Assembly: GCF_015477605.1 (NCBI RefSeq)
Contig: NZ_JADLQX010000015.1
Span: forward strand, 62,001 to 126,000
Direction: 5' to 3'
DNA from: Nocardia amamiensis
GTDB taxonomy: Bacteria > Actinomycetota > Actinomycetes > Mycobacteriales > Mycobacteriaceae
DNA: 64,000 nt
Shown here: piece after piece, positions 38,704 through 46,568 of the stretch
Layout of the letters: every line of letters begins with the position of its first letter
Numbering within the stretch: position 1 is the stretch's first letter
Made by a program: the position numbers and the translations under genes
The notes under the pieces: model-generated
Told to the model about the DNA's origin: nothing
The model's database searches: none
What the model saw: the letters and a program-made list of their open reading frames with translations, nothing else

Positions 38704-38715
38704 GGCGGGCTGCCC

Positions 38716-38904
38716 ATGGCTGAGCGCAAGAAGCTGCTGCTACGCCTGGACCCGGCCGTCCACGACGCCATCGCGAAGTGGGCGGCCGACGACCTGCGCA
38801 GTATCAACGCCCAGATCGAGTACGCGCTGCGCCTGGCGCTGGAACAGGCCGGGCGCAAACCGAAAAGCGGTGACGGAACCGCGTCGGCCGGGGCGAGCGA
38901 GTGA
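38716..38904 (+). CDS. Ribbon-helix-helix (Arc-type) DNA-binding protein, 62 aa
   Basis: A very small protein, AERKKLLLRLDPAVHDAIAK followed by WAADDLRSINAQIEYALRLA. This is the beta-alpha-alpha ribbon-helix-helix fold: the strand KLLLRLDP contacts DNA in the dimer and SINAQIEYALR is the second helix. A disordered Gly/Ser/Ala tail ends it. It lies in the SPFH operon and probably represses it through the TGATAT half-sites, like an Arc-type autoregulator. It also resembles antitoxins, but no toxin-like gene is adjacent. Confidence 0.88.
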   Translation: MAERKKLLLRLDPAVHDAIAKWAADDLRSINAQIEYALRLALEQAGRKPKSGDGTASAGASE

Positions 38905-39058
38905 CGCAGCGGCATCGGCGCTCGACCTGTCCCGTTCTGATGCGCACATTCCCGGTCCGGACCGAAAATACCCGCGATGGCGGCTGGTGCCCGACCTCCA
39001 CGGCGCGAAGACTGGTTATCAGCAACCTTCCAGCGGCCCGCATCGAAAGGGGAGTCCG

Positions 39059-39367
39059 ATGACCACGACAGTGCACGTCGACAACACCGTGCGCGACTAC
39101 GACGCGTGGAAGACCATGTTCGATGGTCTGGAACAGTTCCGCGCCGACGCCGGAGCCCGTACCTGCCGGGTGGAGCGGTTCACGCACAACCCGAACCGGG
39201 TGCTCATCGACCTGGATTTCGACACCGCGGCGGCGGCCGAAGCCTTCCGGGACGAACTGCACAAGATCACCCACAGTGCGCAGGCGCAGGCGATGCTGGT
39301 CTCTCACGAGGTCTCCATCCTCGAGCTGGTCGACGAGCACCACCCCTCCTCGCTTACGGCTTCCTAG
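39059..39367 (+). CDS. Hypothetical small alpha/beta protein, 102 aa
   Basis: The ATG at 39059 follows AAAGGGGAG. The product, VHVDNTVRDYDAWKTMFDGL followed by a Cys-containing strand (GARTCRVERFTHNPNRVLID), resembles small dimeric alpha/beta-barrel (ferredoxin-like) proteins such as the antibiotic-biosynthesis-monooxygenase group, but no catalytic residue can be assigned. Its last 14 bases overlap the end of the convergent methyltransferase gene. Confidence 0.75.
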   Translation: MTTTVHVDNTVRDYDAWKTMFDGLEQFRADAGARTCRVERFTHNPNRVLIDLDFDTAAAAEAFRDELHKITHSAQAQAMLVSHEVSILELVDEHHPSSLTAS

Positions 39368-40199
39368 TCACGAAGATGGCGGTGCCGGGGAACAGCTCGC
39401 CGCGCAGCGGGCTCCACTGACCCCACTCGCGTTCGAGCCATTCCGGCCACTCCGGCTCGACGATGTCCTCCACGACCAGTCCCGCCGCGACGATCTCCCG
39501 CACCCGGTCCCCGATGGTCCGGTGGTGCTCGACGTAGGTGGGCACGCCGTCGGCGTCCACCTCGACATACGGGGTGCGGTCGAAGTACGGGATGGTGGCG
39601 GTAAGGCCGGCCGGGCCGGGATCGTCCGGGAAGATCCAGCGCATCGGGTGATTCACCGAGAACACCCACCGTCCGCCCGCGCGCAACACCCGGGCCACCT
39701 CCCGCATGACCAGCGCCGAGTCGGCGACGAACGGCACCGCGCCGAACGCCGAGCAAGCCAGATCGAACGACGCGTCGGCGAACGGAAGGGCCTCCGCGTC
39801 CGCCTGCACCAGCGGCACCCGCGGGCCGCCGCGGGCCATGACCGCCTGCCCGCGCTCCAGCATCCCGCGCGACAAATCCAGTCCCACCGGCCGTGCGCCC
39901 TGCCCGGCCAGCCACCGTGAGCACGGCGCCGAGCCGCAGCCGATCTCCAGGACCACCTTGCCCGCCACGTCGCCGAGGAAACGCATATCGCCCTCGTGCA
40001 GACCCTCCGGGCACCACACGAACTCGCCGCCGGGGGAGTCCACACCGAGGAACTCCGCGTGCGTCTCGTGGTACTGGGCGGCGTCGGCATCCCACCAGCG
40101 CCGGCTGGCCAGCCGGCTGGCCGGCGATCCGATCCGGGTCCGAGTCGTGCTTGCCGTTCCGAGCAGTGCGTTTGCTTGCGCATGGCGATCTTCCGACAC
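39354..40199 (-). CDS. SAM-dependent class I methyltransferase
   Basis: GTG 40199 gives 281 residues. The SAM-binding motif I is VVLEIGCGSAPCSRWL, with motif II around GLDLSRGMLERG and motif III-like LVQADAEALPFADASFDLAC. The later VSVNHPMRW-like segment FSVNHPMRWIF and EPEWPEWLEREWGQW are conserved in a group of actinobacterial methyltransferases of unknown substrate. The N-terminal ~45 residues lie before the core and include a Trp-rich WWDADAAQYHE. It is a single gene, convergent with 39059 by 14 nt. What it methylates is unknown. Confidence 0.9.
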   Translation of the reverse strand: MSEDRHAQANALLGTASTTRTRIGSPASRLASRRWWDADAAQYHETHAEFLGVDSPGGEFVWCPEGLHEGDMRFLGDVAGKVVLEIGCGSAPCSRWLAGQGARPVGLDLSRGMLERGQAVMARGGPRVPLVQADAEALPFADASFDLACSAFGAVPFVADSALVMREVARVLRAGGRWVFSVNHPMRWIFPDDPGPAGLTATIPYFDRTPYVEVDADGVPTYVEHHRTIGDRVREIVAAGLVVEDIVEPEWPEWLEREWGQWSPLRGELFPGTAIFVTRKP

Positions 40200-40440
40200 G
40201 CCGATCAGACTATCGGCGTGCCGACCCGACCGGTTTGCCCGGCCGGACCAAGGTCGCGTACGCTGAACGCGCGAGTGTCTTCCGTACAACCGTACCGAAG
40301 TTCAACCCGTGCTGAGTTTCACGCGCGCTGCGTGCGGTACGTTCCTAAGTGTCCGTCTTCACACCTCGCGGTGAGATCGCAGCGTACCGAAAGTTCCAAT
40401 GTCCGCAACCGACCACAATCCGTCCGGAGCAAACCGACAC

Positions 40441-41907
40441 ATGCCCACCACCGTCACCTCGCCGCAGGTAGCCGTCAACGACATCGGCTCCGCCGAGGAT
40501 TTCCTCGCCGCCATCGACGCCACGATCAAGTACTTCAACGACGGCGACATCGTCGAAGGAACCATCGTCAAGGTCGATCGTGACGAGGTCCTGCTCGACA
40601 TCGGTTACAAGACCGAAGGCGTCATCCCCTCTCGCGAGCTCTCCATCAAGCACGATGTCGACCCCAACGAGGTCGTTTCCGTGGGTGATGAGGTCGAGGC
40701 GCTTGTTCTCACCAAGGAGGACAAGGAAGGCCGCCTGATCCTGTCGAAGAAGCGGGCGCAGTACGAGCGTGCGTGGGGCACCATCGAGGAGCTCAAGGAG
40801 AAGGACGAGGCCGTCAAGGGCACCGTCATCGAGGTCGTCAAGGGCGGCCTGATCCTCGACATCGGCCTGCGCGGCTTCCTGCCCGCCTCCCTGGTCGAGA
40901 TGCGCCGGGTGCGCGATCTGCAGCCGTACGTCGGCAAGGAGATCGAAGCCAAGATCATCGAGCTGGACAAGAACCGCAACAACGTCGTGCTGTCGCGGCG
41001 CGCCTGGCTGGAGCAGACCCAGTCCGAGGTCCGCAGCGAGTTCCTGCACCAGCTGCAGAAGGGCCAGGTCCGCAAGGGTGTGGTCTCCTCGATCGTCAAC
41101 TTCGGCGCGTTCGTCGACCTGGGCGGCGTGGACGGTCTGGTGCACGTCTCCGAGCTGTCCTGGAAGCACATCGACCACCCGTCCGAGGTCGTCGAGGTCG
41201 GCAACGAGGTCACCGTCGAGGTGCTCGACGTCGATCTGGACCGCGAGCGCGTCTCGCTGTCGCTCAAGGCGACCCAGGAAGACCCGTGGCGGCAGTTCGC
41301 CCGCACTCACGCGATCGGCCAGATCGTGCCGGGCAAGGTCACCAAGCTCGTTCCGTTCGGCGCGTTCGTTCGCGTCGAGGAGGGCATCGAGGGCCTGGTG
41401 CACATCTCCGAGCTGGCCGAGCGCCACGTCGAGGTGCCGGACCAGGTCGTCGCGGTCGGCGACGACGCGATGGTCAAGGTCATCGACATCGACCTGGAGC
41501 GTCGCCGGATCTCGCTGAGCCTCAAGCAGGCCAACGAGGACTACCACGCCGAGTTCGACCCGTCGAAGTACGGCATGGCCGACAGCTACGACGAGCAGGG
41601 CAACTACATCTTCCCCGAGGGCTTCGACCCGGAGACCAACGAGTGGCTCGAAGGCTTCGAGAAGCAGCGCGAGGAGTGGGAAGGCCGCTACGCCGAGGCG
41701 GAGCGCCGCCACAAGATGCACACCGCGCAGATGGAGAAGATGGCGGCCGACGCCGCGGCCGAGGCCGCGAACGGCGGCGGCGCGTCGAACTACTCCTCCG
41801 AGAGCGGTGCGCAGTCCTCCGCCAACCAGGCCGAGCCCGCCGGCGGTTCGCTGGCCAGCGACGCCCAGCTGGCGGCCCTGCGGGAGAAGCTCTCCGGCAA
41901 CGCCTGA
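40441..41907 (+). CDS. rpsA: 30S ribosomal protein S1
   Basis: A 488-residue S1 from ATG 40441 (PTTVTSPQVAVNDIGSAEDF), which matches mycobacterial RpsA at its N-terminus. Four S1 RNA-binding domains lie at about residues 36-105, 123-188, 209-277 and 294-363, each with the G-x-x-V/F motif (for example FGAFVDLGGVDGLVHVSEL). The C-terminal ~120 residues are charged and end in a Ser/Ala/Glu-rich tail. S1 recruits mRNA to the ribosome and also binds tmRNA. A longer start at 40399 is possible but unlikely. A perfect 13-bp terminator follows. Confidence 0.97.
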   Translation: MPTTVTSPQVAVNDIGSAEDFLAAIDATIKYFNDGDIVEGTIVKVDRDEVLLDIGYKTEGVIPSRELSIKHDVDPNEVVSVGDEVEALVLTKEDKEGRLILSKKRAQYERAWGTIEELKEKDEAVKGTVIEVVKGGLILDIGLRGFLPASLVEMRRVRDLQPYVGKEIEAKIIELDKNRNNVVLSRRAWLEQTQSEVRSEFLHQLQKGQVRKGVVSSIVNFGAFVDLGGVDGLVHVSELSWKHIDHPSEVVEVGNEVTVEVLDVDLDRERVSLSLKATQEDPWRQFARTHAIGQIVPGKVTKLVPFGAFVRVEEGIEGLVHISELAERHVEVPDQVVAVGDDAMVKVIDIDLERRRISLSLKQANEDYHAEFDPSKYGMADSYDEQGNYIFPEGFDPETNEWLEGFEKQREEWEGRYAEAERRHKMHTAQMEKMAADAAAEAANGGGASNYSSESGAQSSANQAEPAGGSLASDAQLAALREKLSGNA

Positions 41908-41922
41908 TCGGCAACGACTGAA

Positions 41923-41962
41923 CGACTGCGCCCCAGCCGGAATCCCGGGTGGGGCGCAGTCG
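41923..41962 (+). terminator. Terminator of rpsA
   Basis: CGACTGCGCCCCA (41923-41935) pairs perfectly with TGGGGCGCAGTCG (41950-41962) over 13 bp with a 14-nt loop, followed by TCTTT. It ends 8 bases before the stop codon of the convergent hypothetical gene. Confidence 0.85.
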
Positions 41963-41970
41963 TCTTTCGA

Positions 41971-42528
41971 TCAGCGCTCGCAGCGCTCGGCGGCGTGCTC
42001 ATGCCGCGAGGTTCTCCTGCTACCGCGACGGACTTGCGGTCCTCCGGCGGGCGGTTGTGCCGCTTCGTGTGGCGCCACCAGCTGAGCCGTCGTGAGCGCG
42101 ACGACCTGGATTTGCTCGAGCCGCAGTCCGAGCGTGGCCAGCCGGGCGATGACGCCCAGCCGATGTTCCGGTAATCCGGGCCGGATCACCAGCGGATCCC
42201 GCTGCGGACCGCACAGGACGTACGTCCGGCGCTCAGCGTCGAATCGCACGGGCACGCCGTCCCGGATGGCCCGGTAAGCGTCCAGGTCCAGCGTGCTGTG
42301 CCGGACCGGGTCGATCATCAGCGACTCGATGGACCGCTCCGCCTGCCGCAGAAACGGCTCCTGCTCGGATGGGTCCAAGTGCTCGACCCGCTGGGCGACG
42401 CGCCACCGGTAGTCCTCCGCCGCGGGGCGCAACAGAGACCGGTGTCGCTCGATCTCCACCGCGAAGGCCACGAATTCTTCGTGGTCCGCGGCGAATCGGT
42501 CGGGCGTCGAAGCATGGACCTCGGGCAT
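41971..42528 (-). CDS. Hypothetical protein, 185 aa
   Basis: I do not recognise the family. The ATG at 42528 is preceded by AGGGGGC. The protein is mainly helical and rich in Glu/Arg: DRFAADHEEFVAFAVEIERH, then VAQRVEHLDPSEQEPFLRQA, later a segment RTYVLCGPQRDPLVIRP. The C-terminal ~30 residues are basic and disordered (RRGSRRTSRHEHAAERCER). No signal peptide or membrane helix. It converges with rpsA and has no operon partner. It may be lineage-specific. Confidence 0.6.
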   Translation of the reverse strand: MPEVHASTPDRFAADHEEFVAFAVEIERHRSLLRPAAEDYRWRVAQRVEHLDPSEQEPFLRQAERSIESLMIDPVRHSTLDLDAYRAIRDGVPVRFDAERRTYVLCGPQRDPLVIRPGLPEHRLGVIARLATLGLRLEQIQVVALTTAQLVAPHEAAQPPAGGPQVRRGSRRTSRHEHAAERCER

Positions 42529-42668
42529 AGTGCCCCCTATCTATCAGGTTGCGGATTACTTTGCGTGGCAACCAGATCGACGTCCGACGCGTTTTATTGT
42601 GCCGGAGGGGTCCGACAGAAATCATTGCCGCGAGCGCGACAGGGCTCGGCGGCCGGAGTGATCCCCGC

Positions 42669-43346
42669 TCAGTAGCCGACGGTGAAGCGGCGCTGGATGA
42701 ATCGGGGTTGCTCGGCTTCGTCGAGGAGGGCGACAGCAACGTCCTCCGCGGAGATGTCCGCACCGCCCACGAGCAGTTGGTCGCCTCCGATGCGGAAGCG
42801 ACCCGTGCGCGCGCCGGGATTGATCCGGCCCGACGATGGGCTGAGGTACGTCCAGTTGCGATTGGACAGGCGGTAGACGTTCAAGGCATCGCGCAATGCG
42901 CGCACCACTTCGGCGTATTCCGCCGGTACGTCCAGCACCTCGGTGAGGGTGCGGATGAAATCGTCTCCGGTATCGAGCAGCTGGACCGCTGGTGCGACCT
43001 CCAAGCTGCCCGCGCCGCCCACCGCGATCAGGCGTACCCGCGGTTGCCGGTGGAGCGCGGCGACCATCGCCTGCGCGCCGACGACGAAATCGCCTGCGTT
43101 GGCGATGGTGTCCGGGATCCCGTGTCCCGCGTTCACCGCGCTCACGACGACGTCGAGACCCGCGATGGCCTCGGCGATGCTGTCGGCATTCAGCCAGTCG
43201 GCCACCGCCCATGTCTCCGGTCCCCGTCCTGCGGGGATCCGCGCGGCGTCGCGCGTGAAGGCGGTGACCCGATGCCCCCGTTGCAATGCTTCGGTGACGA
43301 CGCGCGAACCGATGACGCCCGTCGCCCCGAATACCCCGATCTCCAC
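42669..43346 (-). CDS. NAD(P)-binding oxidoreductase, atypical SDR / NmrA-like
   Basis: A 225-residue protein with the Rossmann signature IGVFGATGVIGSRVV at its start and GLDVVVSAVNAG after the second strand. The SDR catalytic YxxxK is missing, as in NmrA-like and atypical extended SDRs, which bind dinucleotide and often act as redox sensors or flavin reductases. It starts at GTG with GGGAG upstream. It is divergent from the TetR regulator at 43433, with 86 bases between the starts, and is the probable target of that regulator. Confidence 0.88.
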   Translation of the reverse strand: MEIGVFGATGVIGSRVVTEALQRGHRVTAFTRDAARIPAGRGPETWAVADWLNADSIAEAIAGLDVVVSAVNAGHGIPDTIANAGDFVVGAQAMVAALHRQPRVRLIAVGGAGSLEVAPAVQLLDTGDDFIRTLTEVLDVPAEYAEVVRALRDALNVYRLSNRNWTYLSPSSGRINPGARTGRFRIGGDQLLVGGADISAEDVAVALLDEAEQPRFIQRRFTVGY

Positions 43347-43432
43347 ACTTACTCCCTACGCATAGTTCATTTACTACACGCCGTTCAGTAACGACACGGC
43401 TGATAGTAGTCAAACGCTGTAGAGTGTCAACC

Positions 43433-44134
43433 GTGGCCGAGATCGTGAGGAGTCGCCGGGAACGTCTGCGCGCGCAGACCTTGGTGGACATCAAGACGAT
43501 CGCGATGAACCTGCTGGCCGAGGGCGGGCCGGACGCGATCTCGTTGCGCGCCATCGCGCGTGAGATGGGGATGACGGCGGGCGCCGTCTACGGCTACTAC
43601 GCCACCCGCGACGACCTGATCTCCACGCTCATCTCCGACGTCTACACCGCATTGGTCGACCGCCTCGAAGCGGCGCGCGACGCCGTGCCCGCCGAAGACC
43701 CGGCCGGACGCATCGTGGCCTGGGGAGAAGCGGTGCGCGACTGGGCGATCGAGCGACCGGCCGAATTCCGGCTCATCTATGGCGACCCGGTGCCGGGCTA
43801 TCAGCCGCCACCCGGCGGCCCCGCCGCTGCGGCCGAAATGCGCGCCTGCACCGGCTTGGTGGGTCTCGCGGCGGCTGCCTGGCCGCATGCCGCGCAGCGG
43901 CAGACCATGAGTGAGTGTGCGTGGTCGGACTTCGACGCGAACCTGACCGAGCACGTTCGGTCCGAATTTCCGGCGCTGCCCCCGGACGCGCTGGCTCTCG
44001 CGTTGCGCATGTGGGGCCGGATGCACGGCCTGATCGCTCTCGAAGTGTACGGTCATCTGCGGCCCCAATCACAAGCTCCCGCAAAGCTTTTCCGCGCCGA
44101 GATGCTGGACCTGGTCGGCTCGCTCGGGCTGTAG
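43433..44134 (+). CDS. TetR-family regulator
   Basis: A 233-residue TetR protein from GTG 43433. TAGAGT (43420-43425) ends 7 nt before it, so a leaderless start is likely; GTG 43424 would overlap that box. The helix-turn-helix is AISLRAIAREMGMTAGAVYG YYATRDDLI. The ligand domain resembles the WHG/TetR_C_13 type. It is divergent from the NmrA-like gene and presumably represses it and itself. Ligand unknown. Confidence 0.92.
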   Translation: MAEIVRSRRERLRAQTLVDIKTIAMNLLAEGGPDAISLRAIAREMGMTAGAVYGYYATRDDLISTLISDVYTALVDRLEAARDAVPAEDPAGRIVAWGEAVRDWAIERPAEFRLIYGDPVPGYQPPPGGPAAAAEMRACTGLVGLAAAAWPHAAQRQTMSECAWSDFDANLTEHVRSEFPALPPDALALALRMWGRMHGLIALEVYGHLRPQSQAPAKLFRAEMLDLVGSLGL

Positions 44135-44247
44135 GCCCGAGCCGCCTGATTGGTGGCAGATCGCATTCGTGATCAGGCGAGGGCCCCGACAGGCCTTTGG
44201 CTGGGCCTGTCGAATGCTTGTCGGCGTCCTTCCGCGGGGCGATGCTC

Positions 44248-44276
44248 TTGATTCTGTATGTAACGATCCCTACAGT
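44248..44276 (+). promoter_or_regulatory. Promoter and TetR operator before 44283
   Basis: TTGATT (44248-44253) and TACAGT (44271-44276) are spaced by 17 nt, a good -35/-10 pair, and the -10 ends 6 nt before ATG 44283. The interrupted palindrome CTGTATGTAAC/GATCCCTACAG (44254-44275) fills the spacer and overlaps the -10. Its 11-base half-sites agree at eight positions. A repressor bound here would block RNA polymerase. Confidence 0.6.
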
Positions 44277-44282
44277 GCGAGT

Positions 44283-45020
44283 ATGGCGAAGAAGCCCAGG
44301 GCCGAGGCGGAGAACAAGAGCGCACCGTCGAGGGAGCAATTTCTCGACGTGGCGGAACGGCTGATGAGCGAACGCGGATATGCGGGCACGTCGGTGTCGG
44401 CTATCTGCAAGGAAGTCGGTGTCGCGGCCACCTCGCTGTACTGGCATTTCGGCAGCAAGGAGGGGTTGCTTGCCGCGGTGATGGAACGCGGGGCAGCCCG
44501 CTGGTTCGCGTCGCTGCCGCGCTGGGACGACCTTCCTGGCGATGCCGGCGAGCGTGCGGCGCAGGTGCGGCGTCGCGGCGCGACCGCCGTCACCGGCCAT
44601 CCCCTCTTTCTGCGCCTGTTCTACCTGCTGGCGCTGGAGGGTGCTGCGGACGAAGTGGCCGCCGAACTGGTCCAGCGGGTGCGCGAGCGCGCGCGGAGCT
44701 ACTTCGCCGAGGCGATCAACGGGATGCTGGCGGACGCGGCCGAACCCGAGATCGCGCGGCGCGCCTCCGAGGAACTGGCGCGGTTCGCCGTCGCGTTCTC
44801 CGACGGCTGCTTCTTCGCGACGCAGCTCGAACCCGGCGACGCCGATTTGCAGATCATGTACGGCGATCTGCTCACCGCGCTGTGGGCGCTCGCGCCCGCC
44901 GCGCTCGCGCGCGCCCACCGCACGAAAGACATGACAGCCCAGGAGCGTAGCGAGCGAACGATGGACACAGCCGAGCCGTCGCTCGTGCCGGAGCCGAGCG
45001 CCGGCGAGGTGCGGTCATGA
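44283..45020 (+). CDS. TetR-family regulator with repeat-derived C-terminal tail
   Basis: A 245-residue TetR protein. The DNA-binding domain reads QFLDVAERLMSERGYAGTSV then SAICKEVGVAATSLYWHFGS. The ligand domain runs to about residue 215 (ALWALAPAALARAH). The last ~35 residues are encoded by a GAGCG-type repeat and the spacer to the next gene, so they may be an accretion. The promoter is probably leaderless and autoregulated. The SDR gene overlaps the stop by 4 nt, so regulator and enzyme form an operon. Confidence 0.9.
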   Translation: MAKKPRAEAENKSAPSREQFLDVAERLMSERGYAGTSVSAICKEVGVAATSLYWHFGSKEGLLAAVMERGAARWFASLPRWDDLPGDAGERAAQVRRRGATAVTGHPLFLRLFYLLALEGAADEVAAELVQRVRERARSYFAEAINGMLADAAEPEIARRASEELARFAVAFSDGCFFATQLEPGDADLQIMYGDLLTALWALAPAALARAHRTKDMTAQERSERTMDTAEPSLVPEPSAGEVRS

Positions 45021-45934
45021 GCGACCAGCGCACAGTGTTGATCACCGGTGGCACGGGCAGCCTCGGTTTCCGGACCGCCGAAGCGATTCTCCGGGACCCG
45101 GATCGGGTCGTCGTGATCACCGGCCGGGGCGCCGACGCGGTGAACGCGGCCGCGGCTCGGCTCGGCGACCGGGCCGTGGGAATGTCCCTCGATCTGGCTT
45201 CGCTGCCCGCTGTTAGGCGTTTCGCCCGCGGGTTCGGCGAGTTGGGGTTGCCACCGCTGCACGCGATCGTCTGCAATGCGGGTACCCAGATCGTGTCGGG
45301 CGCCGTGCGCACCGTCGATGGCATCGAGCAGACCTTCGCGGTCAACCACCTCGCACACTTCCTGCTGGTGCGCGAACTGCTGCCGACCATGGCCACGCCG
45401 GGACGAATCGTGTTCGTCGCCAGCGACACTCACGACCCGGCGAAGCCCACCGGTATGCCGCGGCCGGTCTACACGACGGCATGGGATCTCGCTCATCCGG
45501 ACGACTCCGATACGGTAGGCCCCGGCCTTGCCGGTCGCCGCCGGTACACCACGTCCAAGCTCTGCAACGTTCTGGCGACCTATGAATTCGCCCGGTATCT
45601 CGACACCGGGACGGTTCCGCCGGCCGTCACGGTGAACGCTTTCGATCCGGGTCTCATGCCGGGTACCGGGCTCGGCCGGGATTATCGCGGAATCCAAGGA
45701 TGGGCATGGCGCTATCTACTTCCCGCCCTGACGATCATCCCGGGAATCAATGTTCATACCCCCCGCCGTTCGGCTGCCGCACTGGCTCGACTCGTGCTCG
45801 CACCTGAATTGGCCGGGACGACCGGGCGATATTTCTCCGGTCGACGGGAGATCGAGTCCTCAGCCGAGTCCTATGACATCGCCAAAGGCGAGGATTTGTG
45901 GAAAACCAGCGTGGAAATCATCGAAAAGTTGTAA
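45017..45934 (+). CDS. Short-chain dehydrogenase/reductase
   Basis: A 305-residue SDR with the cofactor motif VLITGGTGSLGFRTAEAI, NAG in IVCNAGTQIVSG, catalytic Ser in VFVASDTHD and the YxxxK in RRRYTTSKLCNVL. The C-terminal part is longer than classical SDRs and resembles the retinol/protochlorophyllide-reductase-like group. The ATG overlaps the stop of the TetR gene, so expression is tied to that regulator. The substrate is unknown. A strong hairpin follows the stop. Confidence 0.93.
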   Translation: MSDQRTVLITGGTGSLGFRTAEAILRDPDRVVVITGRGADAVNAAAARLGDRAVGMSLDLASLPAVRRFARGFGELGLPPLHAIVCNAGTQIVSGAVRTVDGIEQTFAVNHLAHFLLVRELLPTMATPGRIVFVASDTHDPAKPTGMPRPVYTTAWDLAHPDDSDTVGPGLAGRRRYTTSKLCNVLATYEFARYLDTGTVPPAVTVNAFDPGLMPGTGLGRDYRGIQGWAWRYLLPALTIIPGINVHTPRRSAAALARLVLAPELAGTTGRYFSGRREIESSAESYDIAKGEDLWKTSVEIIEKL

Positions 45935-45966
45935 TACGCGCGACGCAGGCCGCCGCGCACAGCAGA

Positions 45967-45997
45967 GTGGCCCAGCCTTGGCGAGAGGCTGGGCCAC
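45967..45997. terminator. Shared terminator between convergent genes
   Basis: GTGGCCCAGCCT (45967-45978) pairs perfectly with AGGCTGGGCCAC (45986-45997) around a 7-nt loop. It lies between the SDR stop and the stop of the small minus-strand gene at 46014, so it can serve both strands. Confidence 0.85.
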
Positions 45998-46013
45998 TTC
46001 GAACATCGGGGGT

Positions 46014-46226
46014 TCAGCTGGCTGTGGCAGGTACCCAGCGGACCGCGGGTGCGGTCGCGCGCTTCCGCGTGGCGGCGAAACTGTGCCGTGCGGGACTGAT
46101 GAACGCGGTGAACCAAGAGCGACGGTGCTCGGCGAGCGCCGCCGCCACAGCAGGGATACGAATGCAGTGCACTCGCCCCGCCTTACCCAGGCGGTGGCGA
46201 CCCGTCTGGTTGATTCTGGTGCCCAA
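46014..46226 (-). CDS. Small basic protein, 70 aa, TTG start
   Basis: The reading frame from TTG 46226 has a good ribosome binding site (AAAGGA, 8 nt upstream on the minus strand). The product is GTRINQTGRHRLGKAGRVHC then IRIPAVAAALAEHRRSW and a basic end RKRATAPAVRWVPATAS. It is rich in Arg, Ala and His with one Cys, no signal or membrane helix. It ends at a shared terminator with the convergent SDR. I do not recognise the family, but the ribosome binding site, terminator and composition support a real gene. It is easily missed because of its TTG start. Confidence 0.55.
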   Translation of the reverse strand: MGTRINQTGRHRLGKAGRVHCIRIPAVAAALAEHRRSWFTAFISPARHSFAATRKRATAPAVRWVPATAS

Positions 46227-46568
46227 TGTTGTTCCTTTGCTTTGCTGGTGTCGGCCTGGTTCGCCACGGCGAAGATTAGCCGAACGAAAGTGGCCGCCAA
46301 AGTATTTTGCGCGAGTAATTGCCTCGGCGTGTCGGAAACTCGGCCCGCCGAACCGGAAACCTCCGGAATTGTTGCGAATCGGTCTCGGCGTAGTCACGGA
46401 TCGGGCAAATGGCGGCAGAAGTGGTGGAATGCGCGGCGGCATTGGGTAACCGGGCTGATTGCCGTCCATCGGGCCCGTTGGCACGCTCGGGGCGCCGGGC
46501 GGTACGCCTTCGGCGGCCGGATCGGGGCGGCGCAGGCACCAGTGGCTGCCGGGTGCAAGACTGGTCGA
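46227..46568. other. Intergenic region before coaE
   Basis: This 342-base gap lies between the divergent small gene (minus) and coaE (plus). GC content is lower than around it (46260-46420 includes AAAGTATTTTGCGCGAGTAA). No further gene, repeat or strong hairpin was found; it probably holds both promoters. Confidence 0.5.

Noticed and set aside
38716..38904. Toxin-antitoxin pair
   Set aside because: The small protein resembles an antitoxin fold, but its only partner is a membrane SPFH protein, not a toxin.
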